64,000 nt of DNA from Rhizobiales bacterium 2SD (GCA_005502805.1 SCMY01000001.1:744001-808000), one strand, 5' to 3'; positions 34,547 to 46,059 are shown, counted from the first letter of the stretch. Notes: generated by a model from the letters alone, not told the origin. A program made the numbers and translations.

Positions 34547-35403
34547 GGCGAGCCTCTCTCGGGAATGCCTTCGCCGAGCGTGAATGCGACCGCGCGCGAC
34601 AGCATGGCCGGAAGGACCGAGATATGGTTCTCGCCGGGAAAGACGATGCGCTCGCAAGCGACCCGCCCGGACGCCGTCAGCGCCCCAGCCATCTCGGCGG
34701 CGTTGTCGAGCATCCGCGCCATGCGCAGGCGCGCCGCCCGCTGTGGATCGCGGCACTCATCGCCGCTCTGCTCCTCGCCGCCCACGGTGATCAGCAGGCG
34801 CGGCAAGACCTTCGGAGCTAAGGTCTCCAGGAACCGCTCGCACGTCGCAAGAACAGCGCGCTCCTCCCACCAGATCGACGGGCTGCTGGCGACATGGCTG
34901 CGGAACAGACCAGGCCGCGCGAACAACGCATGCAGCGCGAACAGCCCACCGAAGGAATGGCCGGCCAGTGACAGCCGCGCCCGGTTGATCGGCGCGAGCC
35001 GTTCGACCTGCACCAGGATTTCGGCGTCGATGAGATCGAGAAAGCGGTCGGCTCCGCCCTCCGCCGGAAGGAGATCAAGCCGGCGTCGCTCGGCATCGAA
35101 GGGCGCCGCGCCGGGATAGCCGATGCCGAGGATCACGGCCGGGCCAACCCCGGTCACCTCCGGACGCCCCCCCTGCAACCGCGCGGCGGACAGCGCCGTC
35201 GGGAACAGGGCATCGCCATCGGCCAGGATCAGAACCGGAAAGCCCGCAGCCGGCGCCGGCTCGGGCGGGACCGCCACCAGCAACCGGTACTCCGCCCCGT
35301 TGCGCGCGGAGAAGGCGAGGCTGTGCGCATGCGGCAGCTCGAGCGGCCGGCGGGCCGGGGCTCCGTCATACCCTTCGAATGCAAACCGCTCCGGCCGCAG
35401 CAT
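34543..35403 (-). CDS. alpha/beta hydrolase, siderophore esterase-like (IroE/Fes/esterase D group)
   Basis: A 286-residue protein from the ATG at 35403, 11 bases behind the receptor stop; the longer frame overlaps the receptor gene. The nucleophile elbow is LAGHSFGGLFALHALF, followed by SPSIWW, which is typical of esterase D-like siderophore hydrolases. The likely catalytic His is in FPGENHISVLP. No signal peptide is evident from this start. Placement suggests it hydrolyses an imported ester siderophore to help release iron. Confidence 0.83.
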   Translation of the reverse strand: MLRPERFAFEGYDGAPARRPLELPHAHSLAFSARNGAEYRLLVAVPPEPAPAAGFPVLILADGDALFPTALSAARLQGGRPEVTGVGPAVILGIGYPGAAPFDAERRRLDLLPAEGGADRFLDLIDAEILVQVERLAPINRARLSLAGHSFGGLFALHALFARPGLFRSHVASSPSIWWEERAVLATCERFLETLAPKVLPRLLITVGGEEQSGDECRDPQRAARLRMARMLDNAAEMAGALTASGRVACERIVFPGENHISVLPAMLSRAVAFTLGEGIPERGSP

Positions 35404-35414
35404 GCCGCCTGCCC

Positions 35415-37592
35415 TCACCAGCGATAGGACAAGGTCGCCAGCACGGTGCGGCGCAGGCCGAAAGAGCACTGCACGGCGCCATAGCAGCCAGCGACATACT
35501 CCTTGTCGAACAGGTTCTGGGCGTTGACCTGAACCTTCCAGCCCTTCATCGCGGCGTTGGCGGCGCCGAGATCATAGCTGATCGCGGCATCGACCAGGGC
35601 GTAGTCGTCGGTGAAGAAGGTGTTGCCGGGATCGCCCGCGCCCTTGCCGACATAGCGCACGCCGGCGCCGAGGCCGAGCCCTGAGAACAGGCCGGTCTTG
35701 AAGGTGTAGTGCGCCCAGAGCGAGGCCATGTGGCGCGGCACGACCGGCGGCCGCTTGCCGAGATCGGCGCCATTGCTCTTCGTGACCTCCGCGTCGGTGT
35801 AGGTGTAGGCCGCGACAAGATCGAGATTGTCGAACACGGTCGCCCGCGCCTCGACCTCGACGCCACGCGCCCGGACCTCGCCGGTCTGGATCTGGAAGCC
35901 GGGATTGGCGAGGTCCGCTGTCTGCACATTGGTCTGCGTCAGCTGGTAGACAGCCGCCTGCAGGAAGGCGTTGTAACCTGGCGGCTGATACTTGAAGCCG
36001 GCCTCATACTGCTCGCCCTCGGTCGGCTTGAACGCAGCGCCGCCGAAGCTCGTGCCCGGAACCGGCTCGAACGAGGTCGAATAGCTGGCATAGGGCGCAA
36101 AGCCGTTGTCGAAATTGTACATCAGCGCGACGCGGCCGGTATTGGCGAAATCATCCTGCTTGGTCAGCGCGCCATTGGTCAGGTTGCGCGTGCGCGCCAT
36201 CGCCCTGTCGAAGCGGCCGCCGACCACCAGCGAGAGCCGGTCGAGCTTGATCTGATCCTGGATGTAGACGCCGTATTGCTGCGCGACCTGGCTCGTCCCC
36301 GGAATCGCCGGAACCGCGAAGGGCAGGCGGCCATAGACCGGGTTGAAGGCGTCGAGCGTCTGCACCGTGCCGCCCGCTCCCGTGAAGGCGGTGCCGTCGC
36401 TCCAATAGCCGTCGACGCCGAACAGCACCTTGTGGGTGAGCGCGCCCGTGCGGAAATCGGCCTGGAGCTGGTTGTCGATGCCGAAGGTCTTGGCCTTCTC
36501 GTTCGAGGCAGTGACGCGGCGCGTCAGAGTGCGCTGGTCGGCCCCCAGGGAAGCGACCGCGACGGTGCGGTTGCGCGATTCGAGATCGCTGTAACGGACG
36601 TTCTGGCGGAAGCTGAAGACGTCGTTGAAGCGATGCTCGAAGGCGTAGCCGAGCGTCAGATGGTTACGGCTGTAGCCCTCGTAGTTCGGCTCGCCCGGGA
36701 AGAGATTGCTGCGGATCTTGCCGTTGCGGTTGGGCAGGGCGGTGCCGACCGAGGGGATGAAGCCGTAGAAGCCGGTCTCCGGATCGCGCTGGAACGAGGT
36801 CAGCAGCGTCAGGCTGGTCGCGGCATTGGGCTGGAAGGTGACGGAGGGCGCGATGTAGAGGCGCTCCTCCTTGGTGAAGTCGACCTGCGTGTCGGCGGCG
36901 CGGCCAAGTCCGACGACGCGATAGAGGATCGTCTTGTCGGGGGTCACCGGCCCGCCGATATCGAAGGCGAGCTGACGGCGCTCGAAGCTGCCGAGCTGAA
37001 CCTGGATCTCGCCATGAGCCACGTCGCGCGGGCGCTTGCTGACCATCTCGATCAGGCCGCCGGGCTTGACCTGGCCGAAGATCACCGAGGCCGGGCCGCG
37101 GATCACCTCGACGCGCTCCAGCCCCCAGGGATCGACCGCCGGCACCAGGAAGTTGACGCCGCGCTGCAGCCTGAGGCCGTCGAGCATGTTGACGAAGCCG
37201 GCGCTGCCGCCGCTGCCGCCGAAGCCGCGGATGAAGACGCTGTCATAGCGGCCCATCGACAGGCGCGTCTCACCGAGCACGCTCGCCGAATAGCGCAGCG
37301 CCTGGCTGACGCTCTGGATGCCTTGGTCGTCCATCTGCTGGCGGGGGACGACGGTGACCGATTGCGGCGTCTCGATCAGCGGCGTGTCGGTCTTGGTGGC
37401 GCTCTCGCTACGCCTCGCGACATAGCCGTTCACCGGCCCGCTCGCGCGCTCGCCCTGGACCTCGATCGTATCCAGGCTGACGGTATCACCGCTCTGCGCG
37501 GACACGGCGCCCGGCCAGGCTGCGACGACAGCGCCGAGGGCAACGCTCGCCGCCAAAACGGCGCGATTGCCAGTGATGAGAACCCCGATCAT
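35415..37592 (-). CDS. TonB-dependent siderophore receptor (FhuA/FpvA-like)
   Basis: Outer-membrane receptor of 725 residues. The signal peptide ends near AVSAQ. A TonB-box-like LDTIEVQG follows, then the plug domain (DTPLIETPQSVTVVPRQQMDDQG, VEVIRGPASVIFGQVKPGGLIEMVSKRP). The C-terminal beta-barrel ends in an aromatic residue (TLSYRW). It heads the operon with hydrolase, binding protein and reductase, so it imports a ferric hydroxamate- or catecholate-type siderophore. Exact siderophore not readable. Confidence 0.95.
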   Translation of the reverse strand: MIGVLITGNRAVLAASVALGAVVAAWPGAVSAQSGDTVSLDTIEVQGERASGPVNGYVARRSESATKTDTPLIETPQSVTVVPRQQMDDQGIQSVSQALRYSASVLGETRLSMGRYDSVFIRGFGGSGGSAGFVNMLDGLRLQRGVNFLVPAVDPWGLERVEVIRGPASVIFGQVKPGGLIEMVSKRPRDVAHGEIQVQLGSFERRQLAFDIGGPVTPDKTILYRVVGLGRAADTQVDFTKEERLYIAPSVTFQPNAATSLTLLTSFQRDPETGFYGFIPSVGTALPNRNGKIRSNLFPGEPNYEGYSRNHLTLGYAFEHRFNDVFSFRQNVRYSDLESRNRTVAVASLGADQRTLTRRVTASNEKAKTFGIDNQLQADFRTGALTHKVLFGVDGYWSDGTAFTGAGGTVQTLDAFNPVYGRLPFAVPAIPGTSQVAQQYGVYIQDQIKLDRLSLVVGGRFDRAMARTRNLTNGALTKQDDFANTGRVALMYNFDNGFAPYASYSTSFEPVPGTSFGGAAFKPTEGEQYEAGFKYQPPGYNAFLQAAVYQLTQTNVQTADLANPGFQIQTGEVRARGVEVEARATVFDNLDLVAAYTYTDAEVTKSNGADLGKRPPVVPRHMASLWAHYTFKTGLFSGLGLGAGVRYVGKGAGDPGNTFFTDDYALVDAAISYDLGAANAAMKGWKVQVNAQNLFDKEYVAGCYGAVQCSFGLRRTVLATLSYRW

Positions 37593-37708
37593 GCCGATAC
37601 CCTTGCCCCTTCGCCGTTCTGGCGACCCGTTGGCTGGGTTCTTTCAGGAAGCGGGCTGCGCCGGCAACGCCATCGGCTTTCGATTGCGGCAGTATTTCTT
37701 TCGGCGCA

Positions 37709-37734
37709 GTTTCGAGCCTTTCCAGCTCTGAAAC
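37709..37734. promoter_or_regulatory. inverted repeat GTTTC...GAAAC upstream of the receptor gene
   Basis: Arms GTTTC and GAAAC, with partial AGC/GCT pairing inside, lie about 120 bases upstream of the receptor start, between it and the AraC gene. It could be a binding site for that regulator or an iron regulator. I saw no convincing Fur, Irr or RirA box. Confidence 0.3.
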
Positions 37735-37746
37735 AGGAGCGATCCC

Positions 37747-38631
37747 TCACCGCAACGCGCTCGGCGGCATGCCGAAGCGCTTGCGGAACAGGCTGGAAAA
37801 GTGCGCGGGCGTATAGCCGACGCGGAAAGCGGCCTCCGCGATGCTCGCCTCGCCTTCGGCGATCAGCGCATGCGCCTGCTGCAAGCGCTGTTCCTGCAGA
37901 TAGCCGAAGACGCTCGTGCCGAATTCGGCACGGAAAGCGGAGGTCAACTTGGTGGGGTTGAGGCCCGTGGCGCGAGCGAGCTCGGCAAGGCTCGGCGGCG
38001 CCTGCATCGCGGCGACGAGCATGTCCCGGACCGCATGGACCTGCTCGCGCGTCCGGGCCGGAAGACGCGCCGGCCGCAGAGGCGGCTGGCCGACGATGCG
38101 GTCGAGCGCCATGGCCGTCAGCTCCAGCGCCTTGCCGGCGAGGTAAAGCCGCCGCAGCGGCGCCGCCACCGGCGACTCCGCGATCTGGAGGGCGAGCGCA
38201 CAGAGATCGGCATCGGCAGGGCGCACCCAGATGCCGGCATCCCCGGCCCCCGCCAGCGCGAACAGCTGCTGCATCGGGGCAGCAAATTCCCGTTCGACGA
38301 AATCGAGATCGAACTGCATCAGCACGCACCGGACCATGCCGCCGCTCAGGCCTGTGCGCTGCTGGACATGGTCGCCGACATTGGCGGTGACCAGCAGGGC
38401 CGGCCCCCTGACCATGACGGCCGGCTGGTCGTCGATCTCGAGGGATTGCCGCCCATCGAGCATGACCGCGATCTTGAGACCCCGGCGCATCGGCCCGACG
38501 ATGCGCTCGCCTTCGGGAACCGGAAATGTCCCGGCCGACAGCGACAGCTGCTGCGAGAACAGCGGGAATCCCACCAAGGATTCGGGATCGGGAAGTGGCT
38601 GGAGCGAGGTCACGCAAGCAGCATAAGTCAA
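37747..38631 (-). CDS. AraC-family regulator of siderophore uptake
   Basis: A 294-residue regulator. The N-terminal half is a ligand-sensing region (LKIAVMLDGRQSLEIDDQPAV). Residues about 200-290 hold the double helix-turn-helix: LAELARATGLNPTKLTSAFRAEFGTSV and IAEAAFRVGYTPAHFSSLFRKRFGMPPSALR. PchR-type AraC proteins activate siderophore receptor genes when the ferric siderophore is present. The gene lies directly upstream of the receptor operon in the same direction. Confidence 0.9.
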   Translation of the reverse strand: MTYAACVTSLQPLPDPESLVGFPLFSQQLSLSAGTFPVPEGERIVGPMRRGLKIAVMLDGRQSLEIDDQPAVMVRGPALLVTANVGDHVQQRTGLSGGMVRCVLMQFDLDFVEREFAAPMQQLFALAGAGDAGIWVRPADADLCALALQIAESPVAAPLRRLYLAGKALELTAMALDRIVGQPPLRPARLPARTREQVHAVRDMLVAAMQAPPSLAELARATGLNPTKLTSAFRAEFGTSVFGYLQEQRLQQAHALIAEGEASIAEAAFRVGYTPAHFSSLFRKRFGMPPSALR

Positions 38632-38811
38632 TCGCCACTCACCTCAAGACTTCGCTGGTACATTAAAAATTCTCCAGATTCCGCGCATTTCACCGCGTCA
38701 AGCCCCTCTTCGATCGCGATCCGCGATCTGCCGCACCTTCTGAGATGATCCCGCATCGAAGCGGGGGGCGTCAGGATTGATCTTCGTCCCTCGAGGTGGT
38801 TAGGTCGGACC

Positions 38812-38858
38812 ATGCGATTTCGGTCCGTCATTCGGGGCCTGACCCTTCGACTTAGCCG

Positions 38859-38871
<13 letters not shown>
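38812..38871 (+). CDS. leuA leader peptide
   Basis: A 19-codon frame (MRFRSVIRGLTLRLSRPAL) starts at ATG with GAGGTGG upstream. Four leucines are present, two of them in the closely spaced CTT-CGA-CTT run. Its last codons and stop lie inside a hairpin that can exchange partners with downstream sequence, as in ribosome-mediated attenuation. It is followed 91 bases later by leuA. Confidence 0.65.
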
Positions 38872-40639
<1,768 letters not shown>

Positions 40640-40647
40640 TATTGGCC

Positions 40648-40673
40648 AAGGCGGCGGGCTGACTCGCCGCCTT
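40648..40673. terminator. terminator between leuA and the convergent monooxygenase gene
   Basis: AAGGCGGCG and CGCCGCCTT form a nine-base-pair stem with an eight-base loop in the 37-base gap between two convergent genes. With A and T flanks on either side it can serve both directions. Confidence 0.75.
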
Positions 40674-40676
40674 CGC

Positions 40677-41726
40677 TTATTCCCCGACGGCCTTCCGGCG
40701 TTGGGTGGGCTCCGCGCCACGCCAGCCGAGCGTCGGTGCGACCAGCGTGACGAAGTCGCCGATGATCTGGCGATAATCCGCGATCGAGAAGTTGTAGGGC
40801 AGCTCCAGCCGCAGCGTATCGACCAGCGGCAGGACCGGGTCGGCGGCAAGCCGTTCGACGATCTCGGCGGACATGCCGACGAGATCGGGCGTAAACAGCG
40901 TCCGGCGCTCACCTTGCGGCGCCAAGGTTCGTTCATGACGGCTGACGGCGTAATCGCGATAGCGTCGGCGCGTCGCGGCATCGGCGCTGTCGAGCGGCAC
41001 GATCACGCGGCCGACCGCGACCTTGGCTTCCCCCTCGCCGCGCCAATGGGCGCGAAAAGTGTCGATATGGCTGCGCTGCGCGACGAAGAAATCATCGGTC
41101 TCCTCGCCGGTATTGAGATTGCCGACCAGCAGCTGGAAACCGTTCTCGCCGGCCCAGCGGGCCGAACGCAGTGAACCGCCACCATACCAGAGCCGCTGGC
41201 GCAGACCCAGTGCATGCGGGCGCAGGCGCGGGCGATGCTCGCCGGCCGCGGAGCTGATGCGGCTGTCGGCATCGCCGAGCCAATCGCCGTCGAGATTGCT
41301 GGCGAGCCGGGCGACGCGAGCATGCGAGAAATCATAAAGTCCCGGGTCAGCGTCGAAGAAGCGCTCACCCAGCAGCTTGCCAAAGGGCGGCGGACCGGCG
41401 CTGAGGCCGACATTGAGACGCCCGCCCGAGAGCACATCGACCAGCGAGAGGTCTTCGGCCAGCCGGAACGGGTTCTCGTAGCCGATCTGGATCACGGCCG
41501 TGCCGAGCCCGATCCGGCTGGTGCGCTGGGATGCGGCGGCGAGGAAGGTCGCGGCCGAGGAGACGCCGGGCTCGAGATGGCGCTGGCGCACCCAGGCGCT
41601 GTCGAAGCCGAGCGCCTCGCCATGCTCGAAGAGCGCGAGCGTCTCCTCCAGCCCGGCGCGGGGATCGGCGTCGTCGTAATTGCCTGGTGTCAGGAAGGCG
41701 ATGTGCCGGATGGCGAGTTTGGACAT
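40677..41726 (-). CDS. luciferase-like flavin-dependent monooxygenase
   Basis: A 349-residue LLM-family enzyme with TIM-barrel features: HGEALGFDSAWVRQRHLEPG, TSRIGLGTAVIQIGYENPFRLAEDLSLVDVLSGGRLNVGLSAG. These proteins use reduced FMN supplied by a reductase to oxidise sulfur- or nitrogen-containing compounds. It is the last gene of a minus-strand cluster that includes two more such enzymes and a flavin reductase. It lies six bases behind a binding protein gene. Confidence 0.9.
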   Translation of the reverse strand: MSKLAIRHIAFLTPGNYDDADPRAGLEETLALFEHGEALGFDSAWVRQRHLEPGVSSAATFLAAASQRTSRIGLGTAVIQIGYENPFRLAEDLSLVDVLSGGRLNVGLSAGPPPFGKLLGERFFDADPGLYDFSHARVARLASNLDGDWLGDADSRISSAAGEHRPRLRPHALGLRQRLWYGGGSLRSARWAGENGFQLLVGNLNTGEETDDFFVAQRSHIDTFRAHWRGEGEAKVAVGRVIVPLDSADAATRRRYRDYAVSRHERTLAPQGERRTLFTPDLVGMSAEIVERLAADPVLPLVDTLRLELPYNFSIADYRQIIGDFVTLVAPTLGWRGAEPTQRRKAVGE

Positions 41727-41732
41727 GAGACC

Positions 41733-42671
41733 TCAGTATTTCGGCAGGCCGGGCGGATTGGTCTCGGAGCGGTCGAGCGCCTCCTCCTCCAGGCCCCAGC
41801 GGGCCAGCGACGCCCGGAACTTGCCGTTGCCGATCAAACCATTGGTCGCGACGGTCAGCGCATCGACCAGGCCGCTGCCCTTGCGCGTGGTGATCGCGAC
41901 ATCCGACTTCAGCGGCCAGCCGGCGCTGAGCGTGCCGACGCGCCGGATGTCCTTGTCGCGTGCCGCGATGAAGACGAGCTGGGCATGCGGCTGGACGATG
42001 ACGTCGACCCGGCCCGAGCGCAGCGCGACCAGGCGTCCCGCCTCGTCGTCGAAAAGCTGAAGCTCGATCGGTTTCAGGCCGGCGGCGACGTTCTGCTTGC
42101 TCCATTCGACCAGGATGCGCTCCTGATTGGTGCCGCCGCCGACGCTGATCCTGAGGCCGGCCGCATCCTTCGGCTCGCTGATCACCGTGACCTTGCTGTC
42201 GGCCCTGACGAAGAAGCCGTGCAGCCCCTTGCGGTAGGTCGAGAAGTCGAACTTCTCCTTGCGCTGCTCGGTGACGCCGACATTGGAGATCACCGCGTCA
42301 TACTTGCCGGAGGCCAAGCCCAGCGGCCAGTCGGCCCAGGCTATCGGCTGCAGGTCGAGCCTGAGGCCCAGGCTGTCGGCGATCAGCTGAGCGAAATCGG
42401 CATCGGCGCCGACCACGGTCCTGGCGTCGGTCGCATAGGTCGCGAGCGGCGGCCCGCCGGGACTGACAGCCACGGTGAACACACCGGGCTCGACGAACTT
42501 GAAGCCTTTCGGCACGGCGGCGATCGCCTCCGGCTGCTTGTCGGCGCGAACGCGTCCAGGCTGCTCGGGCCCAAGATCGAACGGCGCCTGGGCGAGGGCC
42601 GGATTGCCTGCCGAGCCGAACACCGCCAGCCCGAAGAGAAGCGCCGACAGGGCGCGCACTCGCAACGTCAT
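41733..42671 (-). CDS. amino-acid-type ABC transporter substrate-binding protein, paralog 1
   Basis: A 312-residue SBP_bac_3 protein starting at the ATG with AGGAAAG upstream, with signal peptide RALSALLFGLAVFGSAGNPALAQ. Conserved parts are [31 protein letters not shown] and the C-terminal NPPGLPKY. It is clearly related along its whole length to the neighbouring paralog. Adjacent to two monooxygenases, so its ligand may be a sulfur amino acid. Confidence 0.92.
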   Translation of the reverse strand: MTLRVRALSALLFGLAVFGSAGNPALAQAPFDLGPEQPGRVRADKQPEAIAAVPKGFKFVEPGVFTVAVSPGGPPLATYATDARTVVGADADFAQLIADSLGLRLDLQPIAWADWPLGLASGKYDAVISNVGVTEQRKEKFDFSTYRKGLHGFFVRADSKVTVISEPKDAAGLRISVGGGTNQERILVEWSKQNVAAGLKPIELQLFDDEAGRLVALRSGRVDVIVQPHAQLVFIAARDKDIRRVGTLSAGWPLKSDVAITTRKGSGLVDALTVATNGLIGNGKFRASLARWGLEEEALDRSETNPPGLPKY

Positions 42672-42693
42672 CGTCTTTCTTTCCTGATGAGAT

Positions 42694-42722
42694 GGGCGCC
42701 GCCGCCGGTCGCGGCGGCGCCC
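42694..42722 (-). terminator. strong hairpin between the two binding protein genes
   Basis: A perfect 12-bp GC stem (GGGCGCCGCCGC and complement) with a five-base loop follows the upstream paralog's stop by seven bases. No T-run. It likely limits transcription from paralog 2 into paralog 1 or stabilises the upstream message. Confidence 0.6.
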
Positions 42723-42729
42723 GCCATGT

Positions 42730-43662
42730 TCACTTCGCCGGCAGGCCGGGTGGGTTGGTGCGCGACTGCTCGATCGCCTCAGCGGCGAGGTTCCAGCGCC
42801 CGAGCGCCTTGGCGTAGTTGCCGTTGCCGATCTGGGTATTGACGGCATGGGTGATCGCCTCGGCGAGGCCGGCGCCCTTGCGGGTCGTCACCGCGATCTC
42901 GGCCAGCAGCGGCCAGCCACCGGAAAAGTTGCCGGCGAGGCGGGTCTTGTTTTCCTGCGCTGCCTTGAAGCTCAAAAGTGCGTTCGGGCCGAGATAGGCG
43001 TCGGCGCGGCCGGTCTCCAGCGCGAGATAGAGCACGACATCGTCGTCATAATACTGGACCTCGGCCGGCTTCAGCCCGGCCTTCACGTTCTGCTCGTTCC
43101 AGCGCAGCAGGATCTGCTCCTGATTGGTGCCGGAGCCGACGATGACCTTGAGCCCGGCGACGTCGCGTGGCTCGCGGATCTGGATCTCGTTGTCCTTCTT
43201 CACATAGAAGCCGAGCAGGTCCTTGCGGTAGGTCGAGAAGTCGAACTTCTCCTTGCGCTGCTCGGTGACGGTGATGTTCGAGATCGCCGCATCGTACTTC
43301 CCGGAGGCGACGCCGAGCGGCCAATCGGCCCAGGAGACCGGAACGATCTCGAGCTTGCGGCCGAGCGCATCCGCCACGAGCTGAGCGATGTCGGGCTCGG
43401 AACCAACGATCGACTTTGTGTCGCTCGCATAGCCGGCAAATGGTAGCCGGCCAGTCGCGTTGGCGACGGTGAAGACGCCCTCCTTTACGAACTTGGCGTC
43501 CTTGCCGATCAGCTTGATCGCGGCCTCGTCACGCTGGGCCCGTGGCCGGCCGTGCTGCTCGGGCGAGAGGTCGATCGCCTGCTGGGCGAAGCCGAGCGAG
43601 GGGAGCATGGCACTGGCGGAAGCTGCACCGAGCAGAGCGAGCGTGTTGCGTCTGGTGATCAT
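42730..43662 (-). CDS. amino-acid-type ABC transporter substrate-binding protein, paralog 2
   Basis: A 310-residue SBP_bac_3 protein. Unlike paralog 1 its N-terminus [20 protein letters not shown] has twin arginines, which may mean Tat export, with cleavage near GFAQ. It shares [31 protein letters not shown] and the end NPPGLPAK with paralog 1. It stands 23 bases behind the fused permease-ATPase gene. The two proteins may offer different ligands to one transporter. Confidence 0.92.
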   Translation of the reverse strand: MITRRNTLALLGAASASAMLPSLGFAQQAIDLSPEQHGRPRAQRDEAAIKLIGKDAKFVKEGVFTVANATGRLPFAGYASDTKSIVGSEPDIAQLVADALGRKLEIVPVSWADWPLGVASGKYDAAISNITVTEQRKEKFDFSTYRKDLLGFYVKKDNEIQIREPRDVAGLKVIVGSGTNQEQILLRWNEQNVKAGLKPAEVQYYDDDVVLYLALETGRADAYLGPNALLSFKAAQENKTRLAGNFSGGWPLLAEIAVTTRKGAGLAEAITHAVNTQIGNGNYAKALGRWNLAAEAIEQSRTNPPGLPAK

Positions 43663-43685
43663 GGTTTGCTCCTTGGAAATGAGGG

Positions 43686-45485
43686 TCAGAGAACCTTGGC
43701 GAGGAATTCGCGGGTACGGGGATGGTCGGGCTCGGCGAGGACGCGGGCGGGCGGGCCGACTTCGAGGATGCGGCCGGCCTCCATGAAGACGACCTCGTCG
43801 GCGACCTCGCGGGCAAAACCGATCTCATGGGTGACGATGACCAGCGTCGTGCCGGAGCGGGCGAGCTCCTTGATGACGTCGAGCACTTCGTTGACGAGTT
43901 CGGGGTCGAGCGCCGAGGTCGGCTCGTCGAAGAGCAGGACCTTCGGCTTCAAAGCGAGCGCCCGGGCGATGGCGACGCGCTGCTGCTGGCCGCCGGAGAG
44001 CTGGCGCGGATAGGCGTCGGCCTTGTCGGCGAGGCCGACGCGGGCGAGCAGCTCGCGCGCCTCGGCCAGGGCCTGCTCGCGGCTGACGCCGCGCACGGAC
44101 AGCGGCGCCTCGATGACGTTCTCGATCGCGGTCAGATGCGGGAACAGGTTGAAGCTCTGGAAGACCATGCCGACATCGACGCGGCGCTTCAGGATCTCGC
44201 GTTCCTTGAGCTCGTAGAGCGTGTCGCCGTCCTGGCGGTAGCCGATCAGCTCGCCATCGATGGCGATGAAGCCGGCATCGACGCGTTCGAGATGGTTGAT
44301 CGAGCGCAGCAGCGTCGACTTGCCGGAGCCGGACTGGCCGATGATCGCGGTGACGCTGCCGGGTCGCAGTGCCAGGCTGACATCGTCGAGCACCTTGAGC
44401 GGGCCAAAGCTCTTCGAGACATTGCTGATGCGGATCTCGCCACCGCTGCGCCGCAGGCTCGCCAGGGAAGGGACCACCGCAGCGGGCGAACCCGTCTGGC
44501 CCAGCACGGCCTCGGTGCGACGCGCCGCTGCGGCGTCACGCGAGCGGCCGAAGCGGGCCAGTACCAGGCCGATCAACGAGGGCGGCGGGTTGCGCAGCGC
44601 GCCGCGCGAGTAATAGCGCTCGATATGGTGCTGGACGAAGGACAGCACGCTGAGGATGACGAGGTACCAGACCGTCGCCACCATCAGGAGCGGGATCACC
44701 TCGAGATTGCGCCGGTAGATGATCTGGATGGTGTAGAACAGCTCCGGCAGCGCCAGGATGTAGACCTGAGAGGTGCCCTTCGCCAGCAGGATGATCTCGT
44801 TGAAGCCGTTGGGCAGGATGGTGCGCATCGCCTGCGGCAGCACGATCCGCGAGAACTGGCGATGGCGCGGCAGACCGAGCGCAGCCGCCGCCTCGTGCTG
44901 GCCCTGGTCGACCGAGAGGATGCCGCCGCGCACGATCTCCGACGAGAAGGCGGCAGCGTGCAGGGTCAATCCGAGCACAGCCGCGAAGAACGGCGTTATC
45001 AACTGCGTCGTTGACCAGGAGGCGAACGTGATGTCCGTGAAGGGAACGCCAAGCCAGACCGTCGAGTAGAGATAGCCGAGATTGTTGAGGATCAGGAGCA
45101 GCACGATCAGCGGGATCGAGCGGAACAGCCAGACATAGGCCCAGGACAGCGAGGACAGCAGCGGCGAGCCCGAGACCCGCGCCAGCGCGAGACCCGTCCC
45201 GAGCAGGAATCCCAGCACCGTCCCGAGTAGGGTCAGCAGCAGCGTGCGCGCCAAGCCCGCTAGCACCGGCTCCGACAAGAACCATTCAGCGAAGACATCC
45301 CAGCCCCAGCGCGGATTCGACAGGATCGAGTTCGCGACCGCGAAGATCACGACGACCGCGAAGGCGGTGCCGATGGTGCGGGCCGGATAGCGCGCCGGCA
45401 CGATCCGGTAGCGGCTGAAATCGCGGGTCGGCGGTGTGCTATGGGCGTGCGTCGGCAGGCCCGCGAAATCGCTGGCGAGGGTCAT
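43686..45485 (-). CDS. fused amino-acid ABC permease and ATPase
   Basis: A 599-residue fusion. Residues about 85-310 are a HisM-type permease ([19 protein letters not shown], and the EAA loop [20 protein letters not shown]). Residues about 355-599 are a GlnQ-type ATPase with Walker [12 protein letters not shown], signature [15 protein letters not shown] and Walker [14 protein letters not shown] homodimer would give a complete importer from one gene. Both binding proteins lie directly downstream. Confidence 0.95.
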   Translation of the reverse strand: MTLASDFAGLPTHAHSTPPTRDFSRYRIVPARYPARTIGTAFAVVVIFAVANSILSNPRWGWDVFAEWFLSEPVLAGLARTLLLTLLGTVLGFLLGTGLALARVSGSPLLSSLSWAYVWLFRSIPLIVLLLILNNLGYLYSTVWLGVPFTDITFASWSTTQLITPFFAAVLGLTLHAAAFSSEIVRGGILSVDQGQHEAAAALGLPRHRQFSRIVLPQAMRTILPNGFNEIILLAKGTSQVYILALPELFYTIQIIYRRNLEVIPLLMVATVWYLVILSVLSFVQHHIERYYSRGALRNPPPSLIGLVLARFGRSRDAAAARRTEAVLGQTGSPAAVVPSLASLRRSGGEIRISNVSKSFGPLKVLDDVSLALRPGSVTAIIGQSGSGKSTLLRSINHLERVDAGFIAIDGELIGYRQDGDTLYELKEREILKRRVDVGMVFQSFNLFPHLTAIENVIEAPLSVRGVSREQALAEARELLARVGLADKADAYPRQLSGGQQQRVAIARALALKPKVLLFDEPTSALDPELVNEVLDVIKELARSGTTLVIVTHEIGFAREVADEVVFMEAGRILEVGPPARVLAEPDHPRTREFLAKVL

Positions 45486-45525
45486 GGCTGGAATTCGTCC
45501 CCTTGAAACTTAGGAAGCGGCGCGA

Positions 45526-46059
45526 TCAGGCGGCGCTGGCAGGCAGTTGCTCGGCTGGCGGGCGCGGCCTGTAGGCCGCAACGGCGAGATCCTTCTCGAA
45601 GGCGAGCTTCTTGTAGATCTCGGGATCGACGGCGGGATCGAAGAGCGGCGTGTAGCCGGTGCTGAGGTAGAGGTCCCGCGCCTCGGGCTGGCGGAAGCCG
45701 GTGGTCAGGAAGATCTTGCCATAGCCCTGGCGCACGGCCTGCGCCTCCAGCTCCTCGACGACGCGGCGCGCCAGCCCCTGGCGGCGGAAGGCGCTGGCGG
45801 TCCACATCCGCTTCAACTCGGCGGTCTGCGCGTCATAGCGCTTGAAAGCGCCTCCGGCGATGGCGCGGCCGTCACGGAGCAGCAGCACGAAATTGCCCTC
45901 CGGCGGCGCGAACAGCGAGGCCGGATAGCGACTCATCTCGGCGCCGGGCGGCTCGCCGAAATAGCTGCCATAGCGGGTGGCGTATTCCCAGGTCAGCTGC
46001 TCGACCAGGGGCTGGGCGAGCGGATCGAGCGGAGTGGTGTAGAAGAATTCGTCTGCCAT
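45526..46059 (-). CDS. GNAT-family N-acetyltransferase
   Basis: A 177-residue protein from the ATG at 46059; longer frames have no support. The acetyl-CoA site is visible as MWTASAFRRQGLARRVVEELEAQA, with the R/Q-x-x-G-x-A/G pattern. The N-terminal EYATRYGSYFGEPPGAEMSRYP recalls GNATs found in flavin monooxygenase and amino-acid transporter clusters. It probably acetylates the amino group of the imported compound before oxygenation, as in S-substituted cysteine salvage. This role is inferred from context. Confidence 0.88.
   Translation of the reverse strand: MADEFFYTTPLDPLAQPLVEQLTWEYATRYGSYFGEPPGAEMSRYPASLFAPPEGNFVLLLRDGRAIAGGAFKRYDAQTAELKRMWTASAFRRQGLARRVVEELEAQAVRQGYGKIFLTTGFRQPEARDLYLSTGYTPLFDPAVDPEIYKKLAFEKDLAVAAYRPRPPAEQLPASAA

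Noticed and set aside
37593-37746. Fur, Irr or RirA box before the TonB receptor
   Set aside because: I looked for iron boxes but no sequence resembled the known consensus well enough; only a weak inverted repeat is reported.
35709-37961. 750-codon plus-strand frame
   Set aside because: Shadow of the TonB receptor gene.
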